From Taudactylus pleione (taxonomy: Eukaryota > Chordata > Amphibia > Anura > Myobatrachidae), in assembly GCA_031769625.1 (NCBI GenBank), contig JAUIMM010000088.1:7207501-7271500 (forward strand): 64,000 nucleotides of DNA, read 5' to 3'. Positions 23,801 to 34,587 of this stretch are shown here, one piece after another (the stretch's first letter is position 1; each line of letters begins with the position of its first letter). Made by a program: the position numbers and the translations under genes. A model generated the notes under the pieces. It worked only from the letters and a program-made list of their open reading frames with translations, made no database searches and was not told the origin of the DNA.

Positions 23801-24077
23801 ACAGTGTGTGTGTGTCAATGAGGAACAATAACTACTGAATAAAACATCTATATGTAGGGGAAAAAAACCAGACCTAGTAACTAATGACATTTTCAGCTTG
23901 CGTAGCGTAGTTTTTTTTAATTAGTGCACATGACTTCTTAAAATATTAAATAAAACCACAACTAGGCATTGATTTAATTCTATTATGCCATATTTTTATA
24001 AACAATATATAGGAGTTGGTTATTTTGGTTTGGGTGTAGAAAGATGGCAATTGCCTTAGTATTCACGGGGTGGGAGT

Positions 24078-24130
24078 AGCAAGATGGCTGCCAAACGGAA
24101 GTTACCGACCACACCGTCTGTGTGTGTCGG
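24078..24130 (+). promoter_or_regulatory. bcdin3d: BCDIN3D proximal promoter / 5' UTR
   Basis: AAGATGGCTGC at 24081-24091 matches the YY1 consensus that often lies just downstream of TATA-less housekeeping start sites, and CGGAAGT at 24096-24102 matches an ETS/GABPA core. Both are close upstream of the start codon, and the local sequence is richer in CpG than its flanks. The transcription start is inferred to be near here. Confidence 0.5.
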
Positions 24131-24134
24131 ATGA
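24084..24134 (+). CDS. Possible upstream ORF of BCDIN3D, 16 codons
   Basis: The ATG within the YY1-like motif opens a 16-codon frame (MAAKRKLPTTPSVCVG) whose TGA at 24132-24134 overlaps the tandem ATGATG at the BCDIN3D start. If the transcript begins upstream of 24084, ribosomes would terminate exactly at the main start, an arrangement that can tune translation by reinitiation. Whether the ATG is transcribed is unknown. Confidence 0.35.
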   Translation: MAAKRKLPTTPSVCVG

Positions 24135-24328
24135 TGGCAGATGCGGAGCCGGCTCACCTCCTGGACCCCGGAGCCGCTCCACACGGAAATTTCCCCAATT
24201 ATTACACATTCCATCCACCCGAGAGCCGCCTTCAGCTCTTACCCCCCGGGTCACTGCTGGGTTTGCTGCAGAGACAGGAGGGAGAAGAGCAGCCGCTGCT
24301 GGGACTAGACGTGGGGTGTAACACGGGG
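24131..24328 (+). CDS. bcdin3d: BCDIN3D RNA 5'-phosphate methyltransferase, exon 1
   Basis: BCDIN3D is a Bin3-family SAM-dependent methyltransferase that methylates the 5' monophosphate of cytoplasmic tRNA-His and reportedly of some pre-miRNAs. Exon 1 encodes residues 1-66, with the conserved GNFPNYYTFHPPESRLQLLP and SAM motif I GLDVGCNTG at the end, followed by a GTGAGT donor in phase 0. The start is one of two adjacent ATGs (24131 or 24134). Two coding exons, as in human. The full protein is 256 residues against 292 in human, shorter at both termini. Confidence 0.93.
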
Positions 24329-24424
24329 GTGAGTAATGGGAAGATATCTTCCACCTTATTTGCTCTATTACAACCTGTTACTCTTAAGCGCAATTTGACT
24401 TGCTGAGAAGCTTGTGTATATATA

Positions 24425-24605
24425 ATACAGGAGGGCAGTGCACCCTGGGCAGTATAAGCGGGGCAGTGCACCCTGGGCAGTATAAGCAGGGCAGTGCAGG
24501 CTGGGCAGTATAAGCAGGGCAGTGCAGACTGGGCAGTATAAGCAGGGCAGTGCAGACTGGGCAGTATAAGCAGGCCAGTGCACCCTGGGTAGTATATGCT
24601 GGACA
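24425..24605. repeat. 28-bp minisatellite in BCDIN3D intron
   Basis: About six copies of a unit around GGGCAGTGCACCCTGGGCAG plus TATAAGCA. The intronic array translates to a repetitive LPCLYCPACTAL-like peptide on the minus strand, which is not a gene. Confidence 0.85.
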
Positions 24606-24675
24606 GTATATGCAGCACAGTAAAGGAGATCTGGTCAAAATACTGACTCTCATGTGCAAAATACAGCTTAGAATG

Positions 24676-24895
24676 CCGGTGCCGGAATCCCAATATCTGT
24701 CAGAATCCCAGCGTCGGCGTCCCAACGTTATAGCACTGGGGGTAGGGATAGGTTTAGGGTGCGAGGAGGGGGAGGTTAGGTTTAGGCACTAGGGGGGGAG
24801 GGTTAGGATACCGACCGACAAGTGTCGGTATCCTAACCCTGTCGGGATTTTTACCACCAGGATCCTGACCGCTGGCATCCTGTACCCAACCCATT
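24676..24895. mobile_element. T-family element, copy 2
   Basis: CGGAATCCCAATATCTGTC-type left end and GTCGGGATTTTTACCACCA-type right part around a G-rich core with GGTTAGGTTTAGGCAC repeats. Same architecture as 19176-19650 with the core in the opposite orientation. In the BCDIN3D intron. Confidence 0.6.
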
Positions 24896-25477
24896 AAAAT
24901 AACTACTTTAATCTCTTATAAGTATTCTTTTTATGTGCACTTATCTTTATACAAATGACATATATGTGGCATTATAGGCTTAGCTTTGTCGCTAGTCGAC
25001 AAACCCATTCTACTGCCTGTTATTCATCCCACTACCTCGTATTCAGGTAACCCTCTACCAGCACCTGGAACTGCTTGTTCCAACAGGATCCTACACCAGT
25101 ACCTGTAACGCTTCTCTCAGGCTCCTTCCTCCCTTGGTGGTGCAGACACTGCTCTGCTGCCACAGCCAAATGCAAGAGATATAAAAAATGTACATACTAG
25201 ATAATTACATATGCAGTCTACATTAGGCGCATAGTGCGACTATTTCCCTTTGATGGCACTGCAGCATTATCATCTTAGCTGCATAGCAAGGGTTCCTGAC
25301 TACAGCAGTTTAATGGTGGGGTCAGTCTGTTGAGTAGCTATTTGGACTCACTTGCAGTAGATACTGCATTCATATTTTACTCAAATGTACATGAGAACAC
25401 AGGGTGGACCTTGGATGCATAATGCACTGTTTCAATGGTTGTGTTGGCACATGGTGCTTGATTCTGAGTCGCACATA

Positions 25478-26074
25478 GGGCCTGATTCAGAGCCGCTCGT
25501 AAGCGGCCACTCGTTCGCTCCGAGCGATGTTTGTCCAACTGCGCATGCGTACGGATCGTTATACGCATGCGCGAACCAGTCAGTGCGGTCGAAATTCATG
25601 TGCTCGCAAAATAGCGAATGCCTGATAATTTGAGTGACAGGAGGAGGCTATGTGGGTGGTAACGGGGGAAGGTGCTTGAAAACGGGGAGTGGAGATCCGA
25701 ACGCAGACGTGCTTCAAGGTCAAAACTGGCGTTTTAAGGGTGTGCATAATTAAAACAGCAGCGTCATTGACAACGTCACTGGGTTATTTATAGCCAGAAC
25801 TGCTCGCAAAATTGTGGTAGCAAAAACCAACCACAAGAATAGCGAGCAGTTCATACCCTGGTCGATGTACTCGATTAATCTAATAAATAGCGGACATGAC
25901 GTAGGATGCAAGCGGCCAGGGGGCGTATTTTTACAAAAAACGACCGCAAGATTTGTTCGCTCGTTCAGACCTAGAGGCATGAACAGACCGCAAAGAGCGA
26001 ACGGTTCATTTGAATAGCCACTCCTATTTTCTGGACGAGCGAGCGCTCATTGCGTCCGGCTCTGAATCAGGCCC
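25478..26074. mobile_element. G-family MITE
   Basis: Ends GGGCCTGATTCAGAGCCGCT and GGCTCTGAATCAGGCCC, a 17-bp near-perfect inverted repeat, flanked on both sides by ATA (25475-25477, 26075-26077). No transposase. Within the BCDIN3D intron. Confidence 0.85.
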
Positions 26075-26361
26075 ATAATACGGTCACAATTCTTTTTGCC
26101 TACTTTGATTGGAAGTCCCATGTGACTGTCCGCCCATGCTTAGAGTTGGACCTATCCTTGTGAATGTACCGCCTCCAGCTCCTCTCCTGCTGCCTATCGG
26201 ACTTTTCTCACATGTGAACGCAACGTCACCACTCAGTAATGCCCATTTTGCCATTGGTGCAAAGCAACTGAGATGTGTACAACTCAGGATTGTTCATAAG
26301 TGCTTAGAGATGTATGCAGTCCACCTCACATGCGCAGGTTGCAAAAAAGTGGTAGGAAACC

Positions 26362-26450
26362 TAGATTGTAAACTCTACGGGGGTAGGGACTTATTCTCTG
26401 TAAAGCGCTGCGGAATACATGTATGTTATATAAATAACTGATAAATAAAA
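26362..26450 (+). mobile_element. 3' tail of a CR1/L2-type LINE or its SINE
   Basis: The TAGATTGTAAACTCTACGG ... CTGTAAAGCGCTGCGGAATA ... ATAAATAACTGATAAATAA pattern is the familiar 3' terminus shared by vertebrate L2-like LINEs and SINEs that use them. No coding part remains. Confidence 0.65.
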
Positions 26451-26837
26451 CACTGTACAGGTTAGTTTCTATTTCACCACAAGATGGCAGTATTACTCCA
26501 GTGACATGTTGAAGAGTGTTTTTCGTATAGTACTGAGCATGGATGATAACGAACCAATTCATTTACTTGTGTATTTTGGTGCAATGTGTGCATTTTATAT
26601 GAAACGGTCTTCGATATGGTGACCGCATCCCATTGTCTACCTCCACACAGATCAAATTTGTGGCCATCCAGATTAGATAACATAAAAATAAAAGATCTGG
26701 TCCTAGTCAAAATAATAAACTAGCATCTGGTTGTTATAGGTTACTGTTTATGTTGCATATTGCAGAAAGTCTTACAGCCACCATAACTTACATTAAGTAT
26801 AATGTAACATGGGAATCTGTTTGAAATACAGAAGGCT

Positions 26838-27115
26838 GAATAGCCGCCAGTTCTCATACTGACGCCGGAAACCCGATGGGAGGACATTCCGACAGCGGCA
26901 CGTAAGTATGCTAACCCTCCCCTGGCCCCCCTCCCTAACACTAACCTTCACTTGGTGGTGCCTAACCCTAAGCCACCTCGGGGGTGCCTAACCCTCCCTG
27001 GGTGGTGCCTTACCCTAAGTCTCCCAGGGATTTCGGTGTGGGGCTAAAGATAGGCGTCAGCATTTCGAAGCTTATCTTTAGTCCGGAGTCGTGATTCTGA
27101 CGAGCAGCGGTAAAT
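26838..27115. mobile_element. T-family element, copy 3
   Basis: GCCGCCAG-type left end, then a C-rich core of CCTAACCCT/GGGGGTGCC repeats (26912-27030) and a decayed right end. In the BCDIN3D intron. Confidence 0.5.
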
Positions 27116-27950
27116 TCACTGCATCCCGTAGCATGCTACACAACCCAGTGTAATTGGCCTGGTATCACCACAAAAACACTTTCTGTTGTGTCTACAACTG
27201 CTTATGTAGGATATGCATACAAGTGACCGGGTAATGTAACTACACACTTTTATTGACAAGTATCAAATATTTAAAAAGGCGAGATACTGAAAAACATACT
27301 TTAAAAGTATGTAGAGTTGTATGAAGGTTTATTTCTCCAAAAGATTCTGCATAAATATACAATTCGAGTGTCTGGCAACTCTTTAAATAAATTAGGTCAG
27401 TGGATGTCGCCATTTTGTCTTTTGTGAAATCTGAGAATGAAACAAGAGCTCTTTCCCGGCGCTATTCAATTTGCTTTGTATTGAATTAAGCCTAATGATG
27501 TGATTTGCGGAACTTCCCGGTGACATTGCAAGTGATCCTGCTATTAAATGATCACTGGACTGTTTTATTTAATTTATATTCCGACATCTTTTCAATATTC
27601 TTTTCTAGACTTTTGGAAAAAACCTAATACTTTCCTCAATAATAGAGTAGAGGTCCCTTTGTCACATTCACATTGGGTGTGAAATGTAATGATTCCAAGG
27701 TGACACTCATGCAAGATTCCACAAATTACTTGTCACCCTGTGTTTCGGAGTATTATATTTTAGCTGGATGAATAAGGTTTAAAGTGGACAGTCATCTGTG
27801 CACAGTATTGGCAGCCATTTTGTGGACTGAACTTCAGACTTTCAGTTCGACAGTTAATTGTCTGGCTGCATTCTCATTAATATTGGTTACGCTAACAAAT
27901 GGCTTGCTCCTCTTTGTGTATGGGACGGGCCTTTGTGAGCCGATGTGAGC
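27116..27950. other. BCDIN3D intron, unannotated
   Basis: AT-rich sequence without a recognised feature. Confidence 0.45.
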
Positions 27951-27954
27951 CCGG

Positions 27955-28250
27955 GTGGGTGATTCAATCTTTGTGGGAATTTATTCAGTTACTTCCTGTG
28001 ACTAGCCCTGAGAATGCACTTATTGCGGATTTCTGTTTGCACCCTCCTGAGGTGATCTCCTGAGGTGAAGTAGGACTTTGGAGCTAGTCGCTAGCATTGG
28101 GCACACCACTTGGTCATGGAACTTGTAGCCTAATGCAGCTAATCCCTAGCATTTCCACAGGAAAAGTGGCCATCACGGGAAGTAATTGAATACATCCCGG
28201 ACGCTTGGTCTGGGAGCTAAATTCAAGCATATCAATTGAATCTCCCCCCA
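27955..28250. mobile_element. Small MITE
   Basis: The left end GGGTGGGTGATTCAATC and the right end AATTGAATCTCCCCCC are approximate inverted repeats, resembling the ends at 3018-3270. Ends about 120 bp before BCDIN3D exon 2. Confidence 0.45.
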
Positions 28251-28373
28251 ATAATGCTTTTTCATTTGTGCCAAATATTTTTCTTTGCTGCTCTTAATAT
28301 CCAAGTTTATTGCTGAAATATCACTTCTGTACCACAGGTTGTGTGGTAAATGTCATTGTTTGGTGTCTTACAG

Positions 28374-28946
28374 GAATTGAGTGTGGGATTGTATAACCAT
28401 CTCGTGCAGCCAGTGGGATGTTCACAGGTGTGGGAAGAAGTCCGTTTCCTGTGCTGTGACATTGACCCTGATCTGATCACCAGAGCCCAAGCCTCGAACC
28501 CCTGCCCCAATTCCATCACTTTCACTTCTGTGGACATCATGGATGCCTCATCGCCAGGTGTCTTCCACAAGTTCTTGGGTAGGTTTAGCCGGTCCACCTT
28601 TCATATTGGATTCTGTATGTCCATAACCATGTGGATCCACCTAAATCACGGTGACCACGGACTGGTGAAATTTCTTAGTCGACTAACAATGTTGTGTGAC
28701 TATCTTCTGGTGGAGCCACAGCCATGGAAGTGTTATCGATCAGCAGCCCGCCGCCTGCGCAAGCTGGGAAGACAGGACTTTGATCACTTCCACACTCTTT
28801 CCATCCAGGGGGACATGACTGAACAAATAACTGACATTCTGACCAGAGATGGCAGCACTGAGCTCATTCACTCTTTTGGAAACACAGGTTGGGACAGAAG
28901 TCTTTTACTTTTTAAAAGCAAAAGACTGACAAAACTGCCCAGCTAG
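28374..28946 (+). CDS. bcdin3d: BCDIN3D, exon 2 (catalytic core and C-terminus)
   Basis: The acceptor TGTCTTACAG is followed by 190 codons and TAG, completing residues 67-256 in phase 0 from exon 1. It carries the Bin3-fold landmarks CCDIDP (93-98), IGFCMSITMWIHLNHGDHGL (144-163), LLVEPQPWKCY (177-187) and ARRLRKLG, all nearly identical to mammalian BCDIN3D, and ends with the conserved TGWDRSLLLFKSK before a short tail. The coding sequence is intact, with no frameshift or stop, so the gene is probably functional. Confidence 0.96.
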   Translation, partial: ELSVGLYNHLVQPVGCSQVWEEVRFLCCDIDPDLITRAQASNPCPNSITFTSVDIMDASSPGVFHKFLGRFSRSTFHIGFCMSITMWIHLNHGDHGLVKFLSRLTMLCDYLLVEPQPWKCYRSAARRLRKLGRQDFDHFHTLSIQGDMTEQITDILTRDGSTELIHSFGNTGWDRSLLLFKSKRLTKLPS

Positions 28947-29210
28947 GATTGTATGATGCCTACATTTCATGTGTGTTATATGATGTTGTTGCATTTGTAA
29001 CGAGCTACACTAAACCTTTTTATATTTAAATATTTATTTTTTAACAGTCCTTTTAAAGCACTATGGACACAGGAAGTTCACCTGACTTATTTTGGGCATC
29101 ATGTGACTAAATTGGTGAAATTCACAATCTATACTATAAGATCATTTATAAATACTGTTTTAAAATGGCATTGTGTTTTGGAAAAAAATTAAATATGTTT
29201 AATAGATAAT
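28947..29210 (+). other. bcdin3d: BCDIN3D 3' UTR
   Basis: AT-rich tail with a likely polyadenylation signal ATTAAA at 29188-29193 and a T-run shortly after. The exact cleavage site cannot be read. Confidence 0.5.
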
Positions 29211-29733
29211 GACAGTGGACTTTTTTTTTTTCTTCTGGAAAGGTTACAGAGCTTTATGTTATATAAATGTGTACAGCAGGGATATAACCAAAGGCTGCAG
29301 TTCCTGCTGTATCTCATGCACATCAGAATCTCCTGACTGTCTTCTACATAATGTTGGCCAGCGATTTACCCTCTATAACTGTCCTTGTTGGATCCAGCTG
29401 AGGTTACAATTGTACATTATATCTCATCATTCTGTCTCTATAGCTATACTCTGTCGCTTAGTCCTAGGATAGTGCTATACACACACATCCCTTTGTTCTG
29501 TAGGAACGCTCTGTACCCCTGTTCTGCTTTGCAGGGGAGGAGGATGACAGGTTTTCCTTAGTACATTCACCTCAGGACACCAAACAGTGCATGATTTCCA
29601 GGTTTCACAGAATCGCAAGTGAAATAATTATTTCCAACTGTGAATCTTTTAAAATGTGTCAGTGAGTAATGATTACACCTGTGCTCCTGCTGGGTGACCT
29701 GGAAAACGTGAACTCTGTGGGGGTTCTGAGGAC
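29211..29733. other. Intergenic spacer
   Basis: No recognisable exon of the next gene (NCKAP5L would be expected by synteny with human) and no clear repeat. Confidence 0.45.
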
Positions 29734-29736
29734 AGA

Positions 29737-30288
29737 GGGTCTCATTCAGACCCGCTCGCGAGCGCTGTACGCTCACAAGCGGGTCGATGGTGCCCAAATG
29801 CGCATGCGCACGACGGAGGCGCCTCAGTCGTGCGCATGCGCGAGACCCGAATAACGACGGGGTAGCTGTCGTTATGGGTCTCGCACCAAAGGGGGCGTGC
29901 TGTCGATGGTGAGTGACAGCACGCCCCCTTTGGTGGGCGTGCCGGGGGCGTGGCTGCCCAGACGGAGGCGTTCCCATGGGAACGCCTACTGTCTGGGTCC
30001 GGCACCACTGACATCACTAGTGATGTCAGTGGGAGTGATTTTGGCTCTGATAGAGCCAAAATCACTCCAGGGCTTGCGGTCACCGAGACCCTACCGCAAA
30101 GGTCTCGTTGCAAGCCCGATGGTCGCGATGGTCTTGACCATCGCGACCATCATCATGGACGCTCGCATAAGCTGTGGGTGGTAACCCACAGCTATGCGAG
30201 CGTCCAAAAGGCCGGACGGGAAAAAAAACCAAAACGCCCTGATTCAGAGCGGGCGCTCGTTCAGAGCATCCGGCTCTGAATCAGGCCC
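29737..30288. mobile_element. G-family palindromic MITE with intact apex
   Basis: Ends GGGTCTCATTCAGACCCG and GGCTCTGAATCAGGCCC, flanked on both sides by AGA (29734-29736, 30289-30291). It consists of a chain of perfect local palindromes, for example CCACTGACATCACTAGTGAT at 30005-30024 and GGTCGCGATGGTC/GACCATCGCGACC near 30120-30150. It is the uninterrupted relative of 23214-23800. Confidence 0.85.
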
Positions 30289-30650
30289 AGAGTTTGAGAA
30301 CCACTTCTGTAATGTGTACCTTCAATTGCATTAACCTAGTATAAACACTAATCTAAACTGACAGACATTGTTTTTCTAAACGAAAGTCCAATGCTCATTT
30401 GATCTGCTGAATAGGCGAGTGTCTTTTGGAAACCATGCCCACTATTATGTGCACTTATAGCCTTTCTTTCGGTCATGTGAGGCCCACATCCAGGAGAAGT
30501 GTCAGAGACCAATATGAAGAGTCATCACGTTGTTGCCATCCACCGGCAGACATAAGTGAGCTGTAATTTCTGCCTATACTAGGTGAGTGCTACTGCACAT
30601 ACACATTACATTACAGCGATAACATAACGCTATACAGAATACACTATGCA

Positions 30651-30812
30651 TTTCTACTTCAGGGTCCATAGGGGTCTACAGGGTGACCTTGGGGTATAGC
30701 TTGATCCTGGATCCTCGGGCACCACGGAGTTAAAGCTTTCAGCTGCTCCCAGGATGCACTTGGGTCCAACCTCCCCTATACCCCTCCCCCGAGCCACAGG
30801 CACCTCAGTTTA
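30651..30812 (+). repeat. DIRS copy A left inverted terminal repeat
   Basis: From TTTCTACTTCAGGGTCCATA to GGCACCTCAGTTT; inverse of 35880-36040 apart from small differences. Unlike an LTR, the repeat is inverted. Confidence 0.85.
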
Positions 30813-31149
30813 AGATGGTGCCTGGCCGAAGTCGGGTCACCCTGCGGGGGGGGGGCTGCAGGAGCAGGCCCCTAAAGCTTTTTATTTTTTAACTTAGTTA
30901 AATTTTTTTTTACTGTAGTTTTTTTCTCCAGAGCGGCAGCGATGGGCTGTCTGTACAGACGCCCACGCTGCCGCTCCTTCTCCCTGCTGGCGCCGCGACG
31001 CCAGCACTGAACTGGGGATCGCGGCGGGGGAAGCCAGAGTCTGTACTAGCCAGACTCTGGCTTCCCCAGGGACTGCTGGCGGAAGACGCCGGGGAGATTA
31101 AGGTAAGCCGCGCACCGCTGATTAGCGGCGGTGCGCGGGTTCCTTGTAA

Positions 31150-32696
31150 ATGCAGTCCCATGCCCCCGGTCTAGGGCTCCGGTATTGTTCTCCTGCAGGC
31201 GCTGTTCTGCAGGAGTGGATAGGGAGGATTTGTCACAGGACGACCTGTGCGGACGGTGCCAGGCGCTCCCTGGTATGTCTAAACCTCCCATGTCGCAGGA
31301 GCCACCATGGGCAATGTTTTCCCAGGTGCTGGTGTCCATTGCGGACTGTCTGTCGGTCCCGACTGCCGCCCCTACTAGGGCGTTGCCCCTGCCTGCCATC
31401 CCCCATTCCCCGGGTGTCCCACAATTATTGCAGACTCCCCCGGGGTCTCAGCCTGTTGGTCCCTATGCGGGGTTGCCAATGTATATTCAGTCCACCCCTG
31501 TGGCACAGCAGGCTGTGGTGCCGTTTCAGGCTCCTGTGGCAGCTCCTCCACCCTGGGTGGATGCGCTTTCCCACACTGTCCAAGATTTGGCGGCAGCATC
31601 TTCGGCTTTTCAGTCGATGTTGCGCAGTGACGTGCCCTCCAGGGCGTCTATACGCTCAGTCATGGCGCAGGCTGCGCATCTTTCGGATTCTGAGGGGTCC
31701 TCGGATGATGGTGAGGTGCAGGATGACTCAGCCTCAGATGCCTCAGTCCAGGAGGTAGACACTAAGTCTTCCATCAATGTGCGGGCTCTGGTTAAGGCGG
31801 TGCGGGCCATTCTTCTGATTGAGGATGAGGCACCCGCTCCCAAGTCGAGGTATCCTAGTTTTAAAAAAGCTAAGGTTACTTCTGCAGCGTTTCCCTTGTC
31901 TGATTAGTTGACTGATCACATGGCAGTGGCCTGGCAGACACCCAGTAAGCGTTATCTGCCACAGAAACGCTTGGCGTCCAATTATCCATTCCCGGAAGCG
32001 CATTGTAAGAAATGGGAAACTCCGCCTGCAGTCGATTCCCATGTAACACGCCTCATCAGGAGTGCTACTTTGCCATTGCCGTCTATATCCTCGCTGAAAG
32101 ATCCTATGGACAGGAAGGTGGAGACTTGTCTAAAGTCTATTTATTCTCTCTCAGGGGCTGTAGCCCGGCCGTCCATGGCCATCTCCTGGGTGGCCAAGGC
32201 CATTGAGGGGTGGGCCAACGCCTTGGAGGACACGTTTACGGATGAAGCTCCGGACGTCCAGAGGGCGTTGTTAGGACAGATGAGAGATGCCGCCTCCTAC
32301 ATTGGAGAAGCATCTTCGGATGCTAGCCTGTTGACCTCTAGGGTTTCGGCGGCAGCAGTGTCTGCTCGTAGATCCTTGTGGTTGCGGTCTTGGAGAGCAG
32401 ACGCGGATTCAAAGAAAGGCTTGGAGGCCTTACCTTTTAATGGAGAATTACTATTTGGTCCGGACCTGGACAAAATAGTAGATACCCTGGCGAAATCCAA
32501 GTCAGCCTTCCTCCCTTCAGCAACTACACCTGCTAAGGTCCGGAGCTCGGCCTTTCGTTCCTTTCGGGTTCAGGGCAAGGCAAAGGGTCAGTCCTTCCCG
32601 AGGCAGTCCGCACCCAAGACCGCTTCAAAGCCAAAGAAGCAAGCCTGGAGTGCTAGGCGCCCTTCTTCCAAGCAAGAAGATAAGCCTTCTGCGTGA
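31150..32696 (+). pseudogene. DIRS gag-like ORF1, copy A
   Basis: Presumed nucleocapsid protein. The N-terminus shows a paired CxxC ... CxxC (CRRC and CGRC, about 31194-31260), then a Pro-rich segment, an acidic DSEGSSDDGE stretch, and a conserved helical core (DSHVTRLIRSATLPLPS, RSLWLRSWRADADSKKGLEA) with a basic, Ser-rich C-terminus. Broken by a TAG at 31905-31907 where copy B has Gln, and by a frame change between the only suitable ATG (31150) and the CxxC region. The end (TGA 32694-32696) overlaps an ATG of the downstream frame. Confidence 0.82.
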
Positions 32697-34587
32697 TGGG
32701 ACGGGCCTCCCTCTGGGGGACCCCAGAGTGGGAGGCCGACTTCTTCAATTCGCCCAGTGCTGGCACAATACCACCAACGATGCCTGGGTGCGAGAAGTGG
32801 TCTCCCAGGGATACGCCCTGTCTTTTCGGCACAGGCCGCCTGGCCAGTTTTTTTTGCACAAGTCCTTCTCAGGACAAAACCAAGGCCTTGCAGGTTCAGG
32901 AAGCCATAGAGGCCTTGCTGACGGCGGGGGTCATTATACCCGTGCCACAGTCTCAACGTGGGATGGGGTATTACTCTACGCTGTTTCTGGTGCAGAAACC
33001 CAATGGCTCTCATCGCCCCATCCTCAATTTGAAGTCCCTGAACAGGTTTCTCAGGGTTCCCAAATTCAGGATGGAAACTTTGCGTTCCATCATTCTGGCG
33101 ATGGAACCAGGGGACTATATGGTCTCCCTGGATATCCAGGACGCCTACCTCCATGTGCCTATAGCAACATCGCACCAACGGTTTCTGCGGTTTGCTATTC
33201 TCCACAACCACTACCAATTCAGGGCTCTACCCTTTGGTCTCTCCACGGCACCAAGGGTATTTACCAAGGTGATGGCGGTCATGGCGGCTCATCTTCGGAG
33301 CCAGGGAATACGGTTGCTACCGTATCTAGACGACCTCCTCTTGCTGGCAAGCTCCCCGGAGGTACTGATCCAGCATCTCCACCTGACGGTCGCTTGTCTA
33401 CAGGCGCACGGCTGGTTGATCAACTGGAAGAAGTCCTCCCTCATCCCATCACAGCGGATGGTTCATTTGGGGGCCCTGCTGGACTCTCGTCAGCAACGGA
33501 TTTTCTGACTCCAGAGAAGGTCTCCTCCTTACAGCTGCGGATTCACAGTTGTCTGAGCAGTGGCAGAGTGTCGGTGCACTCAGCGATGAGAGTTTTGGGG
33601 TTCATGGTGTCGGCATTCGACATGGTGGAGTTTGCTCAGTTCCATTCCAGGCCCCTGCAGGGCTGATTCTTTCGGAATGGAATGGATTGCCACACAGGAT
33701 CCGCTCTCAGATGCTGGTGTTGTCCTCGGAAGTGCGTCTGTCCCTAGCCTGGTGGCTGCAGACGGCTCATCTCCTAGAGGGGCGCCCCTTTTGGATCCCG
33801 GAATGGGTTCTGCTCACGACAGATGCCAGTCTCCGGGGTTGGGGGGCGGTGACAGGCTCCTTGTCACTTCAGGGTCGTTGGTCGGCGGAGGAAGCGATTC
33901 TTCCCATCAACATCCTGGAACTGCGGGCAGTATACAGAGCCCTGCAGTTGTCCGGCACCGCTCTTTACGGAAGGGCCGTTCAGGTGCAGTCAGACAACGC
34001 CACCACGGTGGCGTACATCAATCACCAGGGAGGGACTCGCAGTCGAGCTGCGATGTCGGAGGTGTCCCGCGTCCTGGCTTGGGCGGAGCGCTATCTTCCA
34101 GCTCTCTCGGCAGTTTTCATCCCAGGAGTCCTCAATTGGGAGGCAGACTTCCTCAGCCATTACGACGTGCATCCCGGGGAATGGTCGCTTCATCCAGAGG
34201 TATTCCAACTACTCGTGGACAAGTGGGGGCTGCCAGAGCTGGACCTGATGGCGTCCTGTCACAATCACAAGCTGCCTGTGTACGGGTCAAGGACAAGGGA
34301 CGCAGGCGCAAGTCTGATAGACGCGCTGTCGGTGAAATGGCTGTTTCAACTGGCTTACTTGTTCCCTCCGATATATCTGCTGCCTCGGGTCCTGCGCCAG
34401 TTCAAACAGGACGGAGGCACACTGATCCTGGTGGCCCAGAAGGCCGTGGTACTCCGATCTGCGGAGCCTGTCCATCGACGCTCCGTACCTCCTACCTCAA
34501 CGGCGGGACCTGTTGTCTCAGGGGCCCTGTCTTCACCCAGATCTGGGTCGACTATCTTTGACGGCGTGGCTCTTGAGACAGCCGTCC
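32697..34587 (+). pseudogene. DIRS RT / RNase H / methyltransferase-like ORF, copy A
   Basis: Reverse transcriptase with LVQKPNGSHRPILNLKSLN, the motif-A block VSLDIQDAYLHVPI and catalytic YLDD (33323-33334). RNase H follows (LLTTDASLRGWGAV near 33820, QSDNATTVAYINHQGGTRS near 33990), then the methyltransferase-like DIRS domain (LDLMASCHNHKLPVYGSRTR). One-base shifts occur near 32850, at about 33505 and about 33658. A 10-nt deletion relative to copy B near 34433 throws the end out of frame; the original stop would be near 34587. Confidence 0.87.
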
